Origin: Bacillota bacterium
GTDB taxonomy: Bacteria; Bacillota; Clostridia; Christensenellales; Christensenellaceae
DNA length: 64,000 bases
Assembly (NCBI GenBank): GCA_023393165.1
Contig: JAEWMJ010000048.1
Coordinates: 16,144-80,143, forward strand
Direction: 5' to 3'
Positions 52,777-61,488 of this stretch are shown here, piece by piece. The translations under genes were made by a program, and so were the position numbers. The stretch's first letter is position 1, and each line of letters starts with the position of its first letter. A model generated the notes under the pieces. The model saw nothing but the letters and a program-made list of their open reading frames with translations, was not told the origin of the DNA and ran no database searches.

Positions 52777-53583
52777 ATGAAAGCAAAACTTGTAGTCGTC
52801 CGGGGCGCCGGCGACCTTGCCACCGGCATACTCTACACGCTGTATCAATTTGGATACGCGGTTGTTGCGACCGAGCTGGAGCAGCCCTCAACCATCCGCA
52901 GGACGGTTTCTTTCAGCGAGGCGGTATACGACGGAAAATTTACAGTGGAAAACGTGACCGCCGAACGGTGTGAGAAATACGCGGACTTAAGCCGCATATT
53001 GGACGCCGGACGCATACCCGTGCTGATCGATCCGGCAGGAAAGTGCATCCGTGACTTAAAGCCCGATGTTGTGGTGGACGCGATTCTAGCCAAAAGGAAC
53101 ACCGGCACAACCATGGATATGGCCAAAACGGTGATCGGCGCAGGGCCGGGTTTTACCGCAGGTGAAGACGTGCATGCGGTGGTGGAAACCAAACGCGGCC
53201 ATAACCTCGGCCGGGTGATACTGAACGGCCAGGCCGAGCCCGATACCGGGGTTCCGGGCGTCATCGGAGGCTATTCAAAAGAACGCGTGATTTATTCGCC
53301 CAAAGCGGGTATGATAAAGAACATCAAAAAAATAGGCGACAGCGTCCGGGCGGGCGAAGCGATCGCCGCGGTGGACCGCGAGGAGATCGTAACCGGCATC
53401 GGCGGGACGCTCCGCGGTCTGATACGCGACGGTTTTACGGTAACCCAAGGCTTTAAAATAGCGGATGTGGACCCCAGGGACGCGGCGGGCCATTGCTTTA
53501 CCATTTCGGACAAAGCGCGCCTCATCGGTTTCGGAACGCTTTTGGCGGTCCATATGCTTGACGCGAGGAATAAGGAGAGATAA
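52777..53583 (+). CDS. yqeB: YqeB, selenium-dependent molybdenum cofactor protein
   Basis: 268-residue protein of the EF2563/YqeB family. N-terminal VVVRGAGDLATGILYTLYQFGYAVV is a Rossmann-like loop; GAGPGFTAGEDVHAVVETKRGHNLGRV and GCGxAEPDTGVPG-type segments (NGQAEPDTGVPGVIGGY) are family blocks; a biotinyl-like YSPKAGMIKNIKKIGDSVRAGEAIA follows. Thought to act in selenation of the molybdenum cofactor. Ribosome site spacing is long (18 bases from GGAGG), which may reflect control by the upstream structure. Confidence 0.87.
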   Translation: MKAKLVVVRGAGDLATGILYTLYQFGYAVVATELEQPSTIRRTVSFSEAVYDGKFTVENVTAERCEKYADLSRILDAGRIPVLIDPAGKCIRDLKPDVVVDAILAKRNTGTTMDMAKTVIGAGPGFTAGEDVHAVVETKRGHNLGRVILNGQAEPDTGVPGVIGGYSKERVIYSPKAGMIKNIKKIGDSVRAGEAIAAVDREEIVTGIGGTLRGLIRDGFTVTQGFKIADVDPRDAAGHCFTISDKARLIGFGTLLAVHMLDARNKER

Positions 53584-53586
53584 ACT

Positions 53587-54372
53587 ATGTTGATTGAACA
53601 GATCCCGGCGTTGGTCAGAAAGAATAAAACGGTGGCGCTTGTGGTAGTAACCGCTTCGTCCGGTTCCACCCCGGCCGAACCGGGCAAAGAAATGTTGGTG
53701 GACGCTTCTGGCAGCATCGGCGGCACGGTGGGCGGCGGGCAGCTTGAATTCAAAGCCATCGAATACGCCAAGGAATGCATCGCCAAAAACGAAAACAAGT
53801 CTTTCCATTTTGATTTAAAAAAAGACCTGGGCATGGAATGCGGCGGCTCTGTGGATCTTTTTATCCGGGTGTACAGCCCCTCCATGCAGCTTGTACTGGT
53901 GGGCGGCGGGCATGTGAACCACGCGCTTTACAGGATGGCGGAAGTCATGGGCTTTGACGTTACGGTGATTGACGACCGCGCGGATATTGTTTCCGGGCAA
54001 AGGTATCCGAACGCCAAAAGGCTGATATGCGGCAACATAGGCGACGAGACGGAAAAACTGGAACTGTCCGGAGAAGATTACGTGGTGATCGCCACGCAGG
54101 GCCATGGATACGATGAGATCGCGCTTGGGAACCTGGTTGGCAAACACCCAAGGTACATCGGCGTAATCGGCAGCCGAAGGAAAGTGACCCAGATGATGCA
54201 GAGCCTTATGGAAAAAGGCGTTCCCAAAGAGGAGCTTGACCGGGTATACGCGCCCGTGGGGATCGCTTTGGGCGGGGACGAACCCGCGGAGGTCGCGCTG
54301 TCCATACTGAGCGAGATACAGCTTACAAGGCGCGAAGGCACTCTCAAGCATATGAAACTCGATGTTATATAA
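53587..54372 (+). CDS. xdhC: XdhC/CoxI-family cofactor maturation protein
   Basis: 261-residue XdhC-family protein, which binds molybdenum cofactor and presents it for sulfuration (or here possibly selenation) before insertion in XDH. N-terminal VVVTASSGSTPAEPGKEMLVDASGSIGGTVGGGQLE holds the XdhC motif; MECGGSVDLFI follows; the C-terminal NAD-binding part is LVLVGGGHVNHALYRMA and IGVIGSRRK. Three bases after yqeB, so co-transcribed. The EF2568-type desulfurase at 57510 is its likely chalcogen donor. Confidence 0.9.
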   Translation: MLIEQIPALVRKNKTVALVVVTASSGSTPAEPGKEMLVDASGSIGGTVGGGQLEFKAIEYAKECIAKNENKSFHFDLKKDLGMECGGSVDLFIRVYSPSMQLVLVGGGHVNHALYRMAEVMGFDVTVIDDRADIVSGQRYPNAKRLICGNIGDETEKLELSGEDYVVIATQGHGYDEIALGNLVGKHPRYIGVIGSRRKVTQMMQSLMEKGVPKEELDRVYAPVGIALGGDEPAEVALSILSEIQLTRREGTLKHMKLDVI

Positions 54373-54423
54373 TTAAGATATATAAAAATGACTTATTTAT
54401 AGCGGAAAAGGAGTTGATCATTT

Positions 54424-55464
54424 ATGCCGGAATATCAACGCAAACACAAGGAGAAGCTTCCTGTGATAGCCATCTGCTATGACTTTGATAAAACGCTTAC
54501 ACCGGATGATATGCAGGCACAGGGATATATTCAGGATGTTGGATATGACATAAGCAAGTTCTGGGAGGAATCAAACCGTTTAGCTCAAGAAAATGACATG
54601 GACCAGAATTTGGCGTATATGTACAAAATGGTCGAAGAAGCCGAAGGAAATTTGGTTCTAAAAAAAGAGGCTCTTGCTAAATATGGTGCAAAAGTCCAAC
54701 TTTTTGAAGGCGTTCCTGAGTGGTTTAAAAGAATACGCGAATATGGTGTTACAAAAGGAATAATCATTGAACATTATATAATTTCTTCTGGATTAAAGGA
54801 AATGATTGAAGGCACCGTCATGGCTAAGAATAATGAATTTGAAAAAATCTATGCCAGTTCTTTTTTCTTTAATCATAAAAAGGTCGCTAAATGGCCTGCT
54901 CAAGCTATAAATTATACTAATAAGACACAATTTTTATTTAGAATCCAAAAAGGAGTACTGGATATTAACGATCCGGGAGTAAATGACTATTTTGAACCAG
55001 CTAAACTTAGAATTCCTTTTAGAAATATGATTTATATTGGCGACAGCGATACAGATATTCCATGTATGAAATTGGTCAATTCAAACGGAGGTCATTCTAT
55101 TGGAGTATACAATCCTGAAACAAATGATAAAGAAAAAGTCTACAATATGATAAAAGCAAATAGAATCAGGTATTTTGCGCCAGCTGATTATACAGAAAAT
55201 TCGCAACTTGATGGTTTGGTGAAATCAATCATCGATAAAACTGCTGCATTTGAAATCTTAGAGAGCCGATATCAAAATGATTTACACGAGGCTCAATATG
55301 CTAAAACAAGAGCAGATATATACGAAGCAATTGAAAATATACTAAAAGCAGAACCAAAAGATCAAAAACGTAAAGAGAAGCCATCAAGTGATATTGATAA
55401 AATTAATGCATATAAAGAATTATTGCGTTATTTTGAAGAAAATGATAAACGACTATTAAAATAG
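54424..55464 (+). CDS. HAD-superfamily hydrolase, AT-rich and probably acquired
   Basis: 346-residue protein with HAD motif I ICYDFDKTLTPDD near 17-28, motif II-like YIISSGL near 120, and motif III/IV MIYIGDSDTDIPCM near 204, so a phosphatase or nucleotidase fold is likely. The C-terminal 90 residues are charged and look coiled-coil (ESRYQNDLHEAQYAKTRADIYEAIENILK). Codons are much richer in A and T than every neighbour, and the AT-rich stretch runs from about 54370 to 55570, suggesting recent transfer. Standalone HAD proteins like this occur in mobile or defence islands, but no partner gene is present. Substrate unknown. Confidence 0.8.
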   Translation: MPEYQRKHKEKLPVIAICYDFDKTLTPDDMQAQGYIQDVGYDISKFWEESNRLAQENDMDQNLAYMYKMVEEAEGNLVLKKEALAKYGAKVQLFEGVPEWFKRIREYGVTKGIIIEHYIISSGLKEMIEGTVMAKNNEFEKIYASSFFFNHKKVAKWPAQAINYTNKTQFLFRIQKGVLDINDPGVNDYFEPAKLRIPFRNMIYIGDSDTDIPCMKLVNSNGGHSIGVYNPETNDKEKVYNMIKANRIRYFAPADYTENSQLDGLVKSIIDKTAAFEILESRYQNDLHEAQYAKTRADIYEAIENILKAEPKDQKRKEKPSSDIDKINAYKELLRYFEENDKRLLK

Positions 55465-55569
55465 CCTCTATATTCATTAACTAGATACTTTGGATTTTGT
55501 TATCCTCGTACTTTGAAAATATTGTTTCACCTCAGTTTTCACCACATTAATCTTCTTGTGTGAATAATT

Positions 55570-55790
55570 TAAAATATTCTTTTTTTAGTCAGGAGGACGA
55601 AGGGGGATTCCGTATTTCCCCCTTTACGTCCTCCCGACACCCACCATCAACCCCTTAAAACGGCCCGCTGGGGCCCTGGGTCATTTTCCACAAGCCTTCT
55701 CCAATGCTTGCCATAATAAATTTGTTTGCTTGGGCAAATTGCACAGCGTACTTCTTCTTTATATGCTATGACAACCATAGAATTTAAAAA
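55570..55790 (+). repeat. Dispersed palindromic repeat R1, copy C
   Basis: T-run, then gtcaggaggacgaaggggga hairpin closing at ctcccgac, then ccccttaaaacggccc and gctggggccc, aligning with copy B at 40676 over about 110 bases, and again over agcgtacttcttctttat near 55747. It bounds the AT-rich HAD gene on its right. No gene in 55465-55846. Confidence 0.75.
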
Positions 55791-55828
55791 CCTGCTAAGA
55801 ATTTTACTTGATTTTTCTTAACAGGTTT
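55788..55828 (-). terminator. Terminator of the carboxypeptidase gene
   Basis: Arms 55788-55801 and 55815-55828 (aaacctgctaagaa / ttcttaacaggttt) match at 13 of 14 bases; on the minus strand the stem is followed by TTTTTAAATT. 18 bases after the stop. Confidence 0.78.
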
Positions 55829-55846
55829 CAACAAAAAAGACTTTAT

Positions 55847-57337
55847 TTATAGTCCTGTGCCCCGGTATCTCCGCCTGCGCCTGCGTCTGCGGCGGTATAA
55901 ATTGATCTGCCGTACGGCAAACAGCGCTCCTACCGCTGCGGCGGGTATGATCACCCAAATCAGCCAGTCAGGCGTGACGGTATCATTTTTGGGGCTGCCG
56001 GTTTGCTGTTCCGGCTGGGGCGCGGCGGATTGCTCTCCTTGTAACCGCCCGGTTACGACAAGGTCCGCTTCATACACCGGAGACCCGTTCAGCGTATATG
56101 TTACGGTTCCTACGCTGTCGCCTACCTTCACATACGGCTGAAGCGTATCGCCGACTTCTATGGACTGTTCAACTTTTATGGTTCCGCTTTCAAGCGCCTG
56201 CGCCGTTGCGCTGTCAATCAGCTTCTTTTCAGGAGCGGCGCCGCCCTGGCTGCTGATCTCGAATTCGCCTTCCTGGCTGACGCCGTTTGTATCCTGCGCC
56301 GCCGGCCGGGTCAGAGAAACGGTATCGATATAGGGAGCCGGATCCACCCAGGAAAAATTTTCAAATCCGTAATCAAAAAGTTCCGCTGCCAGTTCCCATC
56401 TCTGATAGGATCTGAGCGTATAATCATCGAACGTATTTTCCGATTCGTCGTCAAAAATCAACGCCGCCAGCGACAGGCCGTTCCGGCTTGCGGTAGCGAC
56501 AACATTGCCGTAGGAAGAAATGGTCGTGCCGTTCAAAACGATATTGTTTACCGTGCCGGTTTTCAGCCCGGTAGCGTCCGGATAATAGAACCGGTCCAGT
56601 TCCGGATGGTTTTTGAGCGTATGTATCAGAGGATTGGAATTGATAATTTCCCGCTCCTCCTCATGCCGGTTGGTAGCCGCAAGCATATATGAAGCCGCGT
56701 TTCCCGCTTCCAGTATTTCCGGATATTTGGATACTTCCCGGACAAGCTTGGCCATATCGGAAGCTGTGGTGTAATGGTTTATCCCCAGTTGGTCCTGAGG
56801 AACAGAATTTGCTTCGTCCTGATTAAGGAATGCGCCGTAAGGATTGACAAAATGCGTATTTGTCATGCCCAGTTCGGCCGCCCGCTGGTTCATGAGCGCC
56901 ATGAAATCATTCACGCTTCCCGAAATATAGGTTCCGATCGTGCAGGCGGCATCGTTCCCCGAGCAAAGCATCAGCCCGTAAAACAGATCCTTTATGGATA
57001 TTTTTTCCCCCACTTCGATTCTCATCAAAGATGACCCGGTTGGCAGCCCGTTTATCTCCGTACCCACCGTTGTTTCGCCGTCCAGCCCCTTTTTTTCCAT
57101 CAGCAGCAGCGCCACCATCAGCTTTGTCGTGCTGGCGGGGTATATCCTCCTGTCCGCGTCGTGCTGCGCCAGGACCTGCCCACTGCCGGTTTCTATCAGC
57201 ATATAGGACATTGCTTCGTAGTCGGGGTTGGCATATTCTTCCTGCGCGTATGATTTTGCCGCAGGCAGAAAAAATACAAATACCAATAGGAACAAAATTA
57301 TATTCCGTAAAAAGAACGTTCTGTGCTTGATAACCAT
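55847..57337 (-). CDS. Serine-type D-Ala-D-Ala carboxypeptidase
   Basis: 496-residue penicillin-binding protein of the PBP5/DacF type, trimming peptidoglycan pentapeptides outside the membrane. Signal peptide at 1-31 (FLLVFVFFLPAAKSYAQ). Catalytic motifs S69-T-T-K72, S126-G-N128 and K259-T-G261 are intact. After a PBP5-like C-terminal beta domain there is a C-terminal membrane helix (WLIWVIIPAAAVGALFAV) followed by a cytoplasmic run of nine arginines (RRRRRRRRR) and YRGTGL. Most PBP5 proteins use an amphipathic helix instead, so the true membrane anchor is notable. Unrelated to the Mo genes around it. Confidence 0.92.
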   Translation of the reverse strand: MVIKHRTFFLRNIILFLLVFVFFLPAAKSYAQEEYANPDYEAMSYMLIETGSGQVLAQHDADRRIYPASTTKLMVALLLMEKKGLDGETTVGTEINGLPTGSSLMRIEVGEKISIKDLFYGLMLCSGNDAACTIGTYISGSVNDFMALMNQRAAELGMTNTHFVNPYGAFLNQDEANSVPQDQLGINHYTTASDMAKLVREVSKYPEILEAGNAASYMLAATNRHEEEREIINSNPLIHTLKNHPELDRFYYPDATGLKTGTVNNIVLNGTTISSYGNVVATASRNGLSLAALIFDDESENTFDDYTLRSYQRWELAAELFDYGFENFSWVDPAPYIDTVSLTRPAAQDTNGVSQEGEFEISSQGGAAPEKKLIDSATAQALESGTIKVEQSIEVGDTLQPYVKVGDSVGTVTYTLNGSPVYEADLVVTGRLQGEQSAAPQPEQQTGSPKNDTVTPDWLIWVIIPAAAVGALFAVRQINLYRRRRRRRRRYRGTGL

Positions 57338-57509
57338 GAAGTCTCCTTGAAAGCCGGATTTTATTATATCCTTAATGAACTCTTAAAAATATTATCATAT
57401 TTTGTAGAATTTGCCCACCTTTTTTTAAAAAGCAACTACGGACGGTGCCGGACGGGAATGCCTCTCGCGAATATTGAACGGTTTATAACCGAGGTTGGGC
57501 AGCCGTTTT

Positions 57510-58655
57510 TCAGCTCCCGCCGCGCCTTAAAAATTCGTTCAGTCCTTCTATTAATACATCGATTTCCTTTTTTTTGTTGAAATAACTCAGGCTTATGCGG
57601 AACGTGCCCTCTTTTTCGCTTCCGATATACCGGTGGATCATGGGTGCGCACTGCACGCCCGTACGCACGACGATTCCGTAACGTTCTTCAAGATATCCGG
57701 CAATATCCTGGATGGAATACTCCTCCGAGACAAGGGAAAAAAGCGAAACACGCCTGCCGGCGTCGTCCGTACCCAGTAATTTTAAGAAAGGTACCTCTTT
57801 GATCCTTTCAAGGAAATATTCCGTGAGTTCGGTTTCCTTTTTCCGTATATTTTCCCTGTTGGATTCTATAAATTCGATGGATTTCTGCAGCGCCACGATA
57901 CCCGGCAGATTCTGCGTGCCCGCTTCCAAAACATCAGGCATATTGAGTTTGGGATCAAGGTCCAGGGAATTTCCCGTTCCTCCGCCCACGATCAAGGGAT
58001 TCAAGCGGATTCCTTCGCGCACATATAATCCGCCCATTCCCTGAAAGGAAAACAGATATTTGTGCGCAGTAAAGGCCAGCATGTCGATGTTGTACCGTAC
58101 AACGTCAATATCCAGCACGCCCGCGCTTTGCGCCGCGTCCAGAAAAAAAAGGACGCCTGCTTCCCGCGCGATTTTTCCGACAGCTTCAATATCGAATATG
58201 CTGCCCGTTACGTTGGACACATGCGTCATGACCATCATTTTTGTATTTTTCTTCAAAGCCTTTTTAAATTCAAGCGGGTCAATACTGCCCGAAGCGTCGC
58301 AGGGAACAAGCGTGACTTCGATCCCCCGTTCTTTTTCCATCCTGAAAAGCGGGCGAAGCACAGAGTTATGCTCGCAAACCGTTGAAACAACATGATCTCC
58401 TTCTTTCAGACAGCCCGCTATTCCGGCGTTCAGCGCCTCGGTCGCATTCTTGGCAAAGCCTATCTGCAGAGGATTCCGTATACGGAAAAACCGCGCGACG
58501 GCTTCCCTGCTTTCCAAAGCAGCCTCCGAAGACCTTGTGGATAGCCTGCTGACGCCTCTGCCCATATTGGAGAGGTTTTTGGACGCGCTTATAAACGCGT
58601 CGTAAACAGTCTGTGGTTTTATAATGGTTGTCGAACTGTTATTAAAATATATCAT
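57510..58655 (-). CDS. Cysteine desulfurase-family aminotransferase (EF2568 type)
   Basis: 381-residue class V PLP enzyme. PLP-Lys199 is in AFTAHKYL, LDAAQSAG precedes it, and the mobile Cys336 is in RTGVQCAPMIH, as in cysteine desulfurases and selenocysteine lyases. The family named after E. faecalis EF2568 accompanies Se-dependent molybdenum hydroxylases and probably mobilises S or Se for their cofactor. Encoded 170 bases downstream of modC-2 on the same strand, so it may share that operon or have its own promoter. Confidence 0.88.
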   Translation of the reverse strand: MIYFNNSSTTIIKPQTVYDAFISASKNLSNMGRGVSRLSTRSSEAALESREAVARFFRIRNPLQIGFAKNATEALNAGIAGCLKEGDHVVSTVCEHNSVLRPLFRMEKERGIEVTLVPCDASGSIDPLEFKKALKKNTKMMVMTHVSNVTGSIFDIEAVGKIAREAGVLFFLDAAQSAGVLDIDVVRYNIDMLAFTAHKYLFSFQGMGGLYVREGIRLNPLIVGGGTGNSLDLDPKLNMPDVLEAGTQNLPGIVALQKSIEFIESNRENIRKKETELTEYFLERIKEVPFLKLLGTDDAGRRVSLFSLVSEEYSIQDIAGYLEERYGIVVRTGVQCAPMIHRYIGSEKEGTFRISLSYFNKKKEIDVLIEGLNEFLRRGGS

Positions 58656-58825
58656 TTCCGCTCCCGTTTCCGAACGTTTCTTATTGCTTTTTTCAACAAT
58701 ATATATATTCCTCGAAAACGGCCGCCTTTATTTTGGAAAAATATTCCTTAGGCACAGGCCCGGCTTACAGCTACAGCCCGAGAACAGTTTGTCCATTATT
58801 TCCACAAAGGCTTCAGGCGTCTATC

Positions 58826-59878
58826 CTACCTCATGAGTATCAACTGCGATTTGGGCATTTTAAGCAGAAGCCTTTTACTGCCCGATATCTCCGTCCATTT
58901 ATCCCTGGGCAGTTCATAACGGAGATACGAGCGGCTGTTGGCAGGATCTCCCCCACAGGCCCTTGCCATCACAATGTTTGAAAACATGTCCTCCACCACC
59001 CGCGTGACTTCGCATTCTATGGTGTTCTCACCAGGACCGGCCGCCGTCTCAAAAAAATGCGCGCGGAACCCAACATACTGCAAACCGTCGGGCACGGGCG
59101 CGGCGGATACCAGATCTGCATTCCAGTCCTGTGCAAATATCGAGTATTCCCCGGTTTTGCGGGCCGCGGATATGTTTTTGCAGCCCGAAAGCAAGGCGGC
59201 GGACAGTGTGCCTGGGTTATGAAACAGTTCGCTTTTTTGGAGCGTCTCCTGCGTGCTCCCGTTTTCCATTACAACCACACGGTCGCAGAGCCGGTAGACC
59301 TCGTCGCGGTTGTGGGACACAAAAAGGATGCTGCCCGAAAAAGTTTCTTTCAGGGACAGTATCTCCTGTTCCAGCTGCCATTTTAAGTAACTGTCCAGCG
59401 CGGATAAAGGCTCGTCCAGCATAATAAGAGCGGGTTCGCTTGCCAGCATACGCGCCAGCGCCACCCGCTGCTGCTGCCCCCCCGACAACTGGGCGGGATA
59501 CAGTTTTTCCAGCCCTTCCAGATAAAACATGGATATTTTTTCTTTGACTACAGCATTTCTGTCTAAGCCCTCCGGTATTCCGCAGGCAATATTTCCTTCC
59601 ACCGTCATATTGGGGAAAAGCGCGTAGTCCTGGAAAAGATATCCTACTCTGCGTTTTCTGGCGGGCAGGTTAATGTTCCTTGCGCTGTCGAAAAGGATCC
59701 TGCCGTCCAGCACAATGCTGCCCCTGTCGGGTGTTTCAATCCCCGCGATACACTTAAGCGTCATGCTTTTCCCGCACCCTGACGCGCCCAGTATGGCAAG
59801 GGTTTCGTTTCCCGCTTCAAACCTGCTCTTTAAATGAAATTTTCCCAGTCTTTTTTCAATATCTACAGTCAGCGCCAT
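58826..59878 (-). CDS. modC: Molybdate ABC transporter ATP-binding protein ModC (second copy)
   Basis: 350-residue ATPase. Walker A GASGCGKS, YLFQDYALFPNM, LSGGQQQRVALAR, MLDEPLSALD and a C-terminal region starting YVGFRAHFF that parallels modC-1. The start at 59878 (MALTVDIEKRLG) overlaps the modB-2 stop by ten bases. Clearly paralogous to the nif-linked ModC but well diverged. Confidence 0.93.
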   Translation of the reverse strand: MALTVDIEKRLGKFHLKSRFEAGNETLAILGASGCGKSMTLKCIAGIETPDRGSIVLDGRILFDSARNINLPARKRRVGYLFQDYALFPNMTVEGNIACGIPEGLDRNAVVKEKISMFYLEGLEKLYPAQLSGGQQQRVALARMLASEPALIMLDEPLSALDSYLKWQLEQEILSLKETFSGSILFVSHNRDEVYRLCDRVVVMENGSTQETLQKSELFHNPGTLSAALLSGCKNISAARKTGEYSIFAQDWNADLVSAAPVPDGLQYVGFRAHFFETAAGPGENTIECEVTRVVEDMFSNIVMARACGGDPANSRSYLRYELPRDKWTEISGSKRLLLKMPKSQLILMR

Positions 59879-60552
59879 CCTCTTTGCGTTTCCTTTCTGA
59901 ACCGGTCGGTTTGCCTGCTCCAGATGTTCATCAAAACAATGGTAAGAAACGAAATGCCGATAATGATCAGCATCCACCTGTAGGCGACATCCCAGTTGCC
60001 TCCCTGAACGGCAGTATAAATCGCAACGGATACCGTCTGCGTTTTACCGGGGATATTTCCCGCGATCATGATTGTCGCGCCGAACTCGCCCAGCGCGCGT
60101 GCAAACGCCAGAACCATCCCGGCCATGATACTGGGTATGGAATTGGGAAGCATCACTTTGAAAAAGAGCGACCATTCGGTCATTCCGAGCGTTCTCCCTG
60201 CTGCAAGAAGATTCTGGTCCATTTGTTCGAAAGCGCCGCGCGCCGTCCGGTACATCAGGGGAAAAGCGACGACCGTGGAAGCGATCACAGCGCCGCCCCA
60301 GGTAAAGACGACAGGCGCGCCTATCTGGCTTAAAAGCGATCCGATAAAACCGTTTTTTCCGAATATCACCAGCAGAAAAAAGCCCACTACCGTCGGAGGC
60401 AATACCAGGGGAAGCGTAAACAGCCCGTCCACGAACCCGCGTCCGCGCCGCATGCCCGCCACCAGGCGCGCCGCCAGGATGCCCAGAAAAAATGTGACAA
60501 GGGTTGCCAGCAAGGCAACCCGTAATGAAAGCCAAAGTGGAAAGAAATCCAT
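59869..60552 (-). CDS. modB: Molybdate ABC transporter permease ModB (second copy)
   Basis: 227-residue permease. TLPLVLPPTVVGFFLLVIFGKNGFIG and the loop FARALGEFGATIMIAGNIPGKTQTVSVAIYTAVQGG are near-identical in pattern to ModB-1. The start at 60552 (MDFFPLWLSLRVALL) parallels MDYSPLWISLKTVFP of ModB-1; the frame to 60615 would overlap modA-2. Confidence 0.94.
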   Translation of the reverse strand: MDFFPLWLSLRVALLATLVTFFLGILAARLVAGMRRGRGFVDGLFTLPLVLPPTVVGFFLLVIFGKNGFIGSLLSQIGAPVVFTWGGAVIASTVVAFPLMYRTARGAFEQMDQNLLAAGRTLGMTEWSLFFKVMLPNSIPSIMAGMVLAFARALGEFGATIMIAGNIPGKTQTVSVAIYTAVQGGNWDVAYRWMLIIIGISFLTIVLMNIWSRQTDRFRKETQRGWR

Positions 60553-60571
60553 AATCTGATCCTTCCGGGAA

Positions 60572-61441
60572 CTATTCGGCCATGATAAAGCCGTATTTTT
60601 CAAACAATGCGGCAACTTCAGGCGTCTTTAAGTAATCGATGAAGCTCTGCGCTTCGTCCGGATGTCCGCTTGCCGCAATTACCGCAACCGGATAGATAAT
60701 CTTGGGAGCGCTGCCCTCCGGCGCTTCGCAGATAACCTGTACCTTTTCGGATGTCGCCGCATCCGTTGCGTATACCACGCCGCAGTCAACGTCTCCGCTC
60801 TCCACCCAGGTGAGCACCTGGCGCACGTCCGTTCCGTAGTTCGCTTTCTCTTTTACCGCATCCAGTATGTTCAGGGATGTGAACACCTGCTCGGCATACT
60901 GCCCGGCGGGAACGCTCTCGGGATCGCCCAAGGCAATTTTCTCCACTTTATCTCCCGCAACGTCTTCAAAGCTCGTAATTCCGGCATCCGAATCCTTGGA
61001 AACGATCAAAACCACTTTGTTTTCCAGAAGGTTCGTCTTTGAACCGGCCAACAACAGGCTTTGTTCATCCAGGGCGTCCATCTGTTTTGTAGCCGCGGAC
61101 ATAAAGATATCCGCAGGCGCGCCCTGCTCGATCTGCGTCTGCAGAGCTCCCGACGCTCCGTAGGTAAACGTTAGCTTGACATTGGGGGCAACTTTGGCAT
61201 ATTCCTCGGAGATTTCAGCCGTTACGTCCGTCAGGCTTGCGGCTGCCGCAATAGTCAGTTCGGCAGACGCTGCAGGTTCGGCCGATTCGGAAGGAATGGC
61301 TGCCACGCTTTCCGAAGGCTGGGTTGCCTCCGCTTCGGAAGACGCCGGTGCAGCCGGAGAAGCCCCGGTTGCCGGAGCGCCGCAGGCTGCCAGCAAGAAT
61401 GCCATACAAAGAGCCAGTAGGATAAAAATTGTTTTTTTCAT
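60572..61441 (-). CDS. modA: Molybdate-binding lipoprotein ModA (second copy)
   Basis: 289-residue receptor with lipoprotein Cys (LLAAC) near residue 20, a Ser/Pro/Glu-rich linker, then ELTIAAAASLTDVTAEISEEY. GASGALQTQIEQGAPADIFMSAATKQMDAL aligns block for block with ModA-1. Located 47 bases after moaC in the molybdopterin operon, it would supply Mo for Moco enzymes. The pair likely arose by duplication. Confidence 0.94.
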   Translation of the reverse strand: MKKTIFILLALCMAFLLAACGAPATGASPAAPASSEAEATQPSESVAAIPSESAEPAASAELTIAAAASLTDVTAEISEEYAKVAPNVKLTFTYGASGALQTQIEQGAPADIFMSAATKQMDALDEQSLLLAGSKTNLLENKVVLIVSKDSDAGITSFEDVAGDKVEKIALGDPESVPAGQYAEQVFTSLNILDAVKEKANYGTDVRQVLTWVESGDVDCGVVYATDAATSEKVQVICEAPEGSAPKIIYPVAVIAASGHPDEAQSFIDYLKTPEVAALFEKYGFIMAE

Positions 61442-61488
61442 ATCAAATCCTCTATCTTTCCCGCGCCTGATGCGCGTAATGAACGGAA

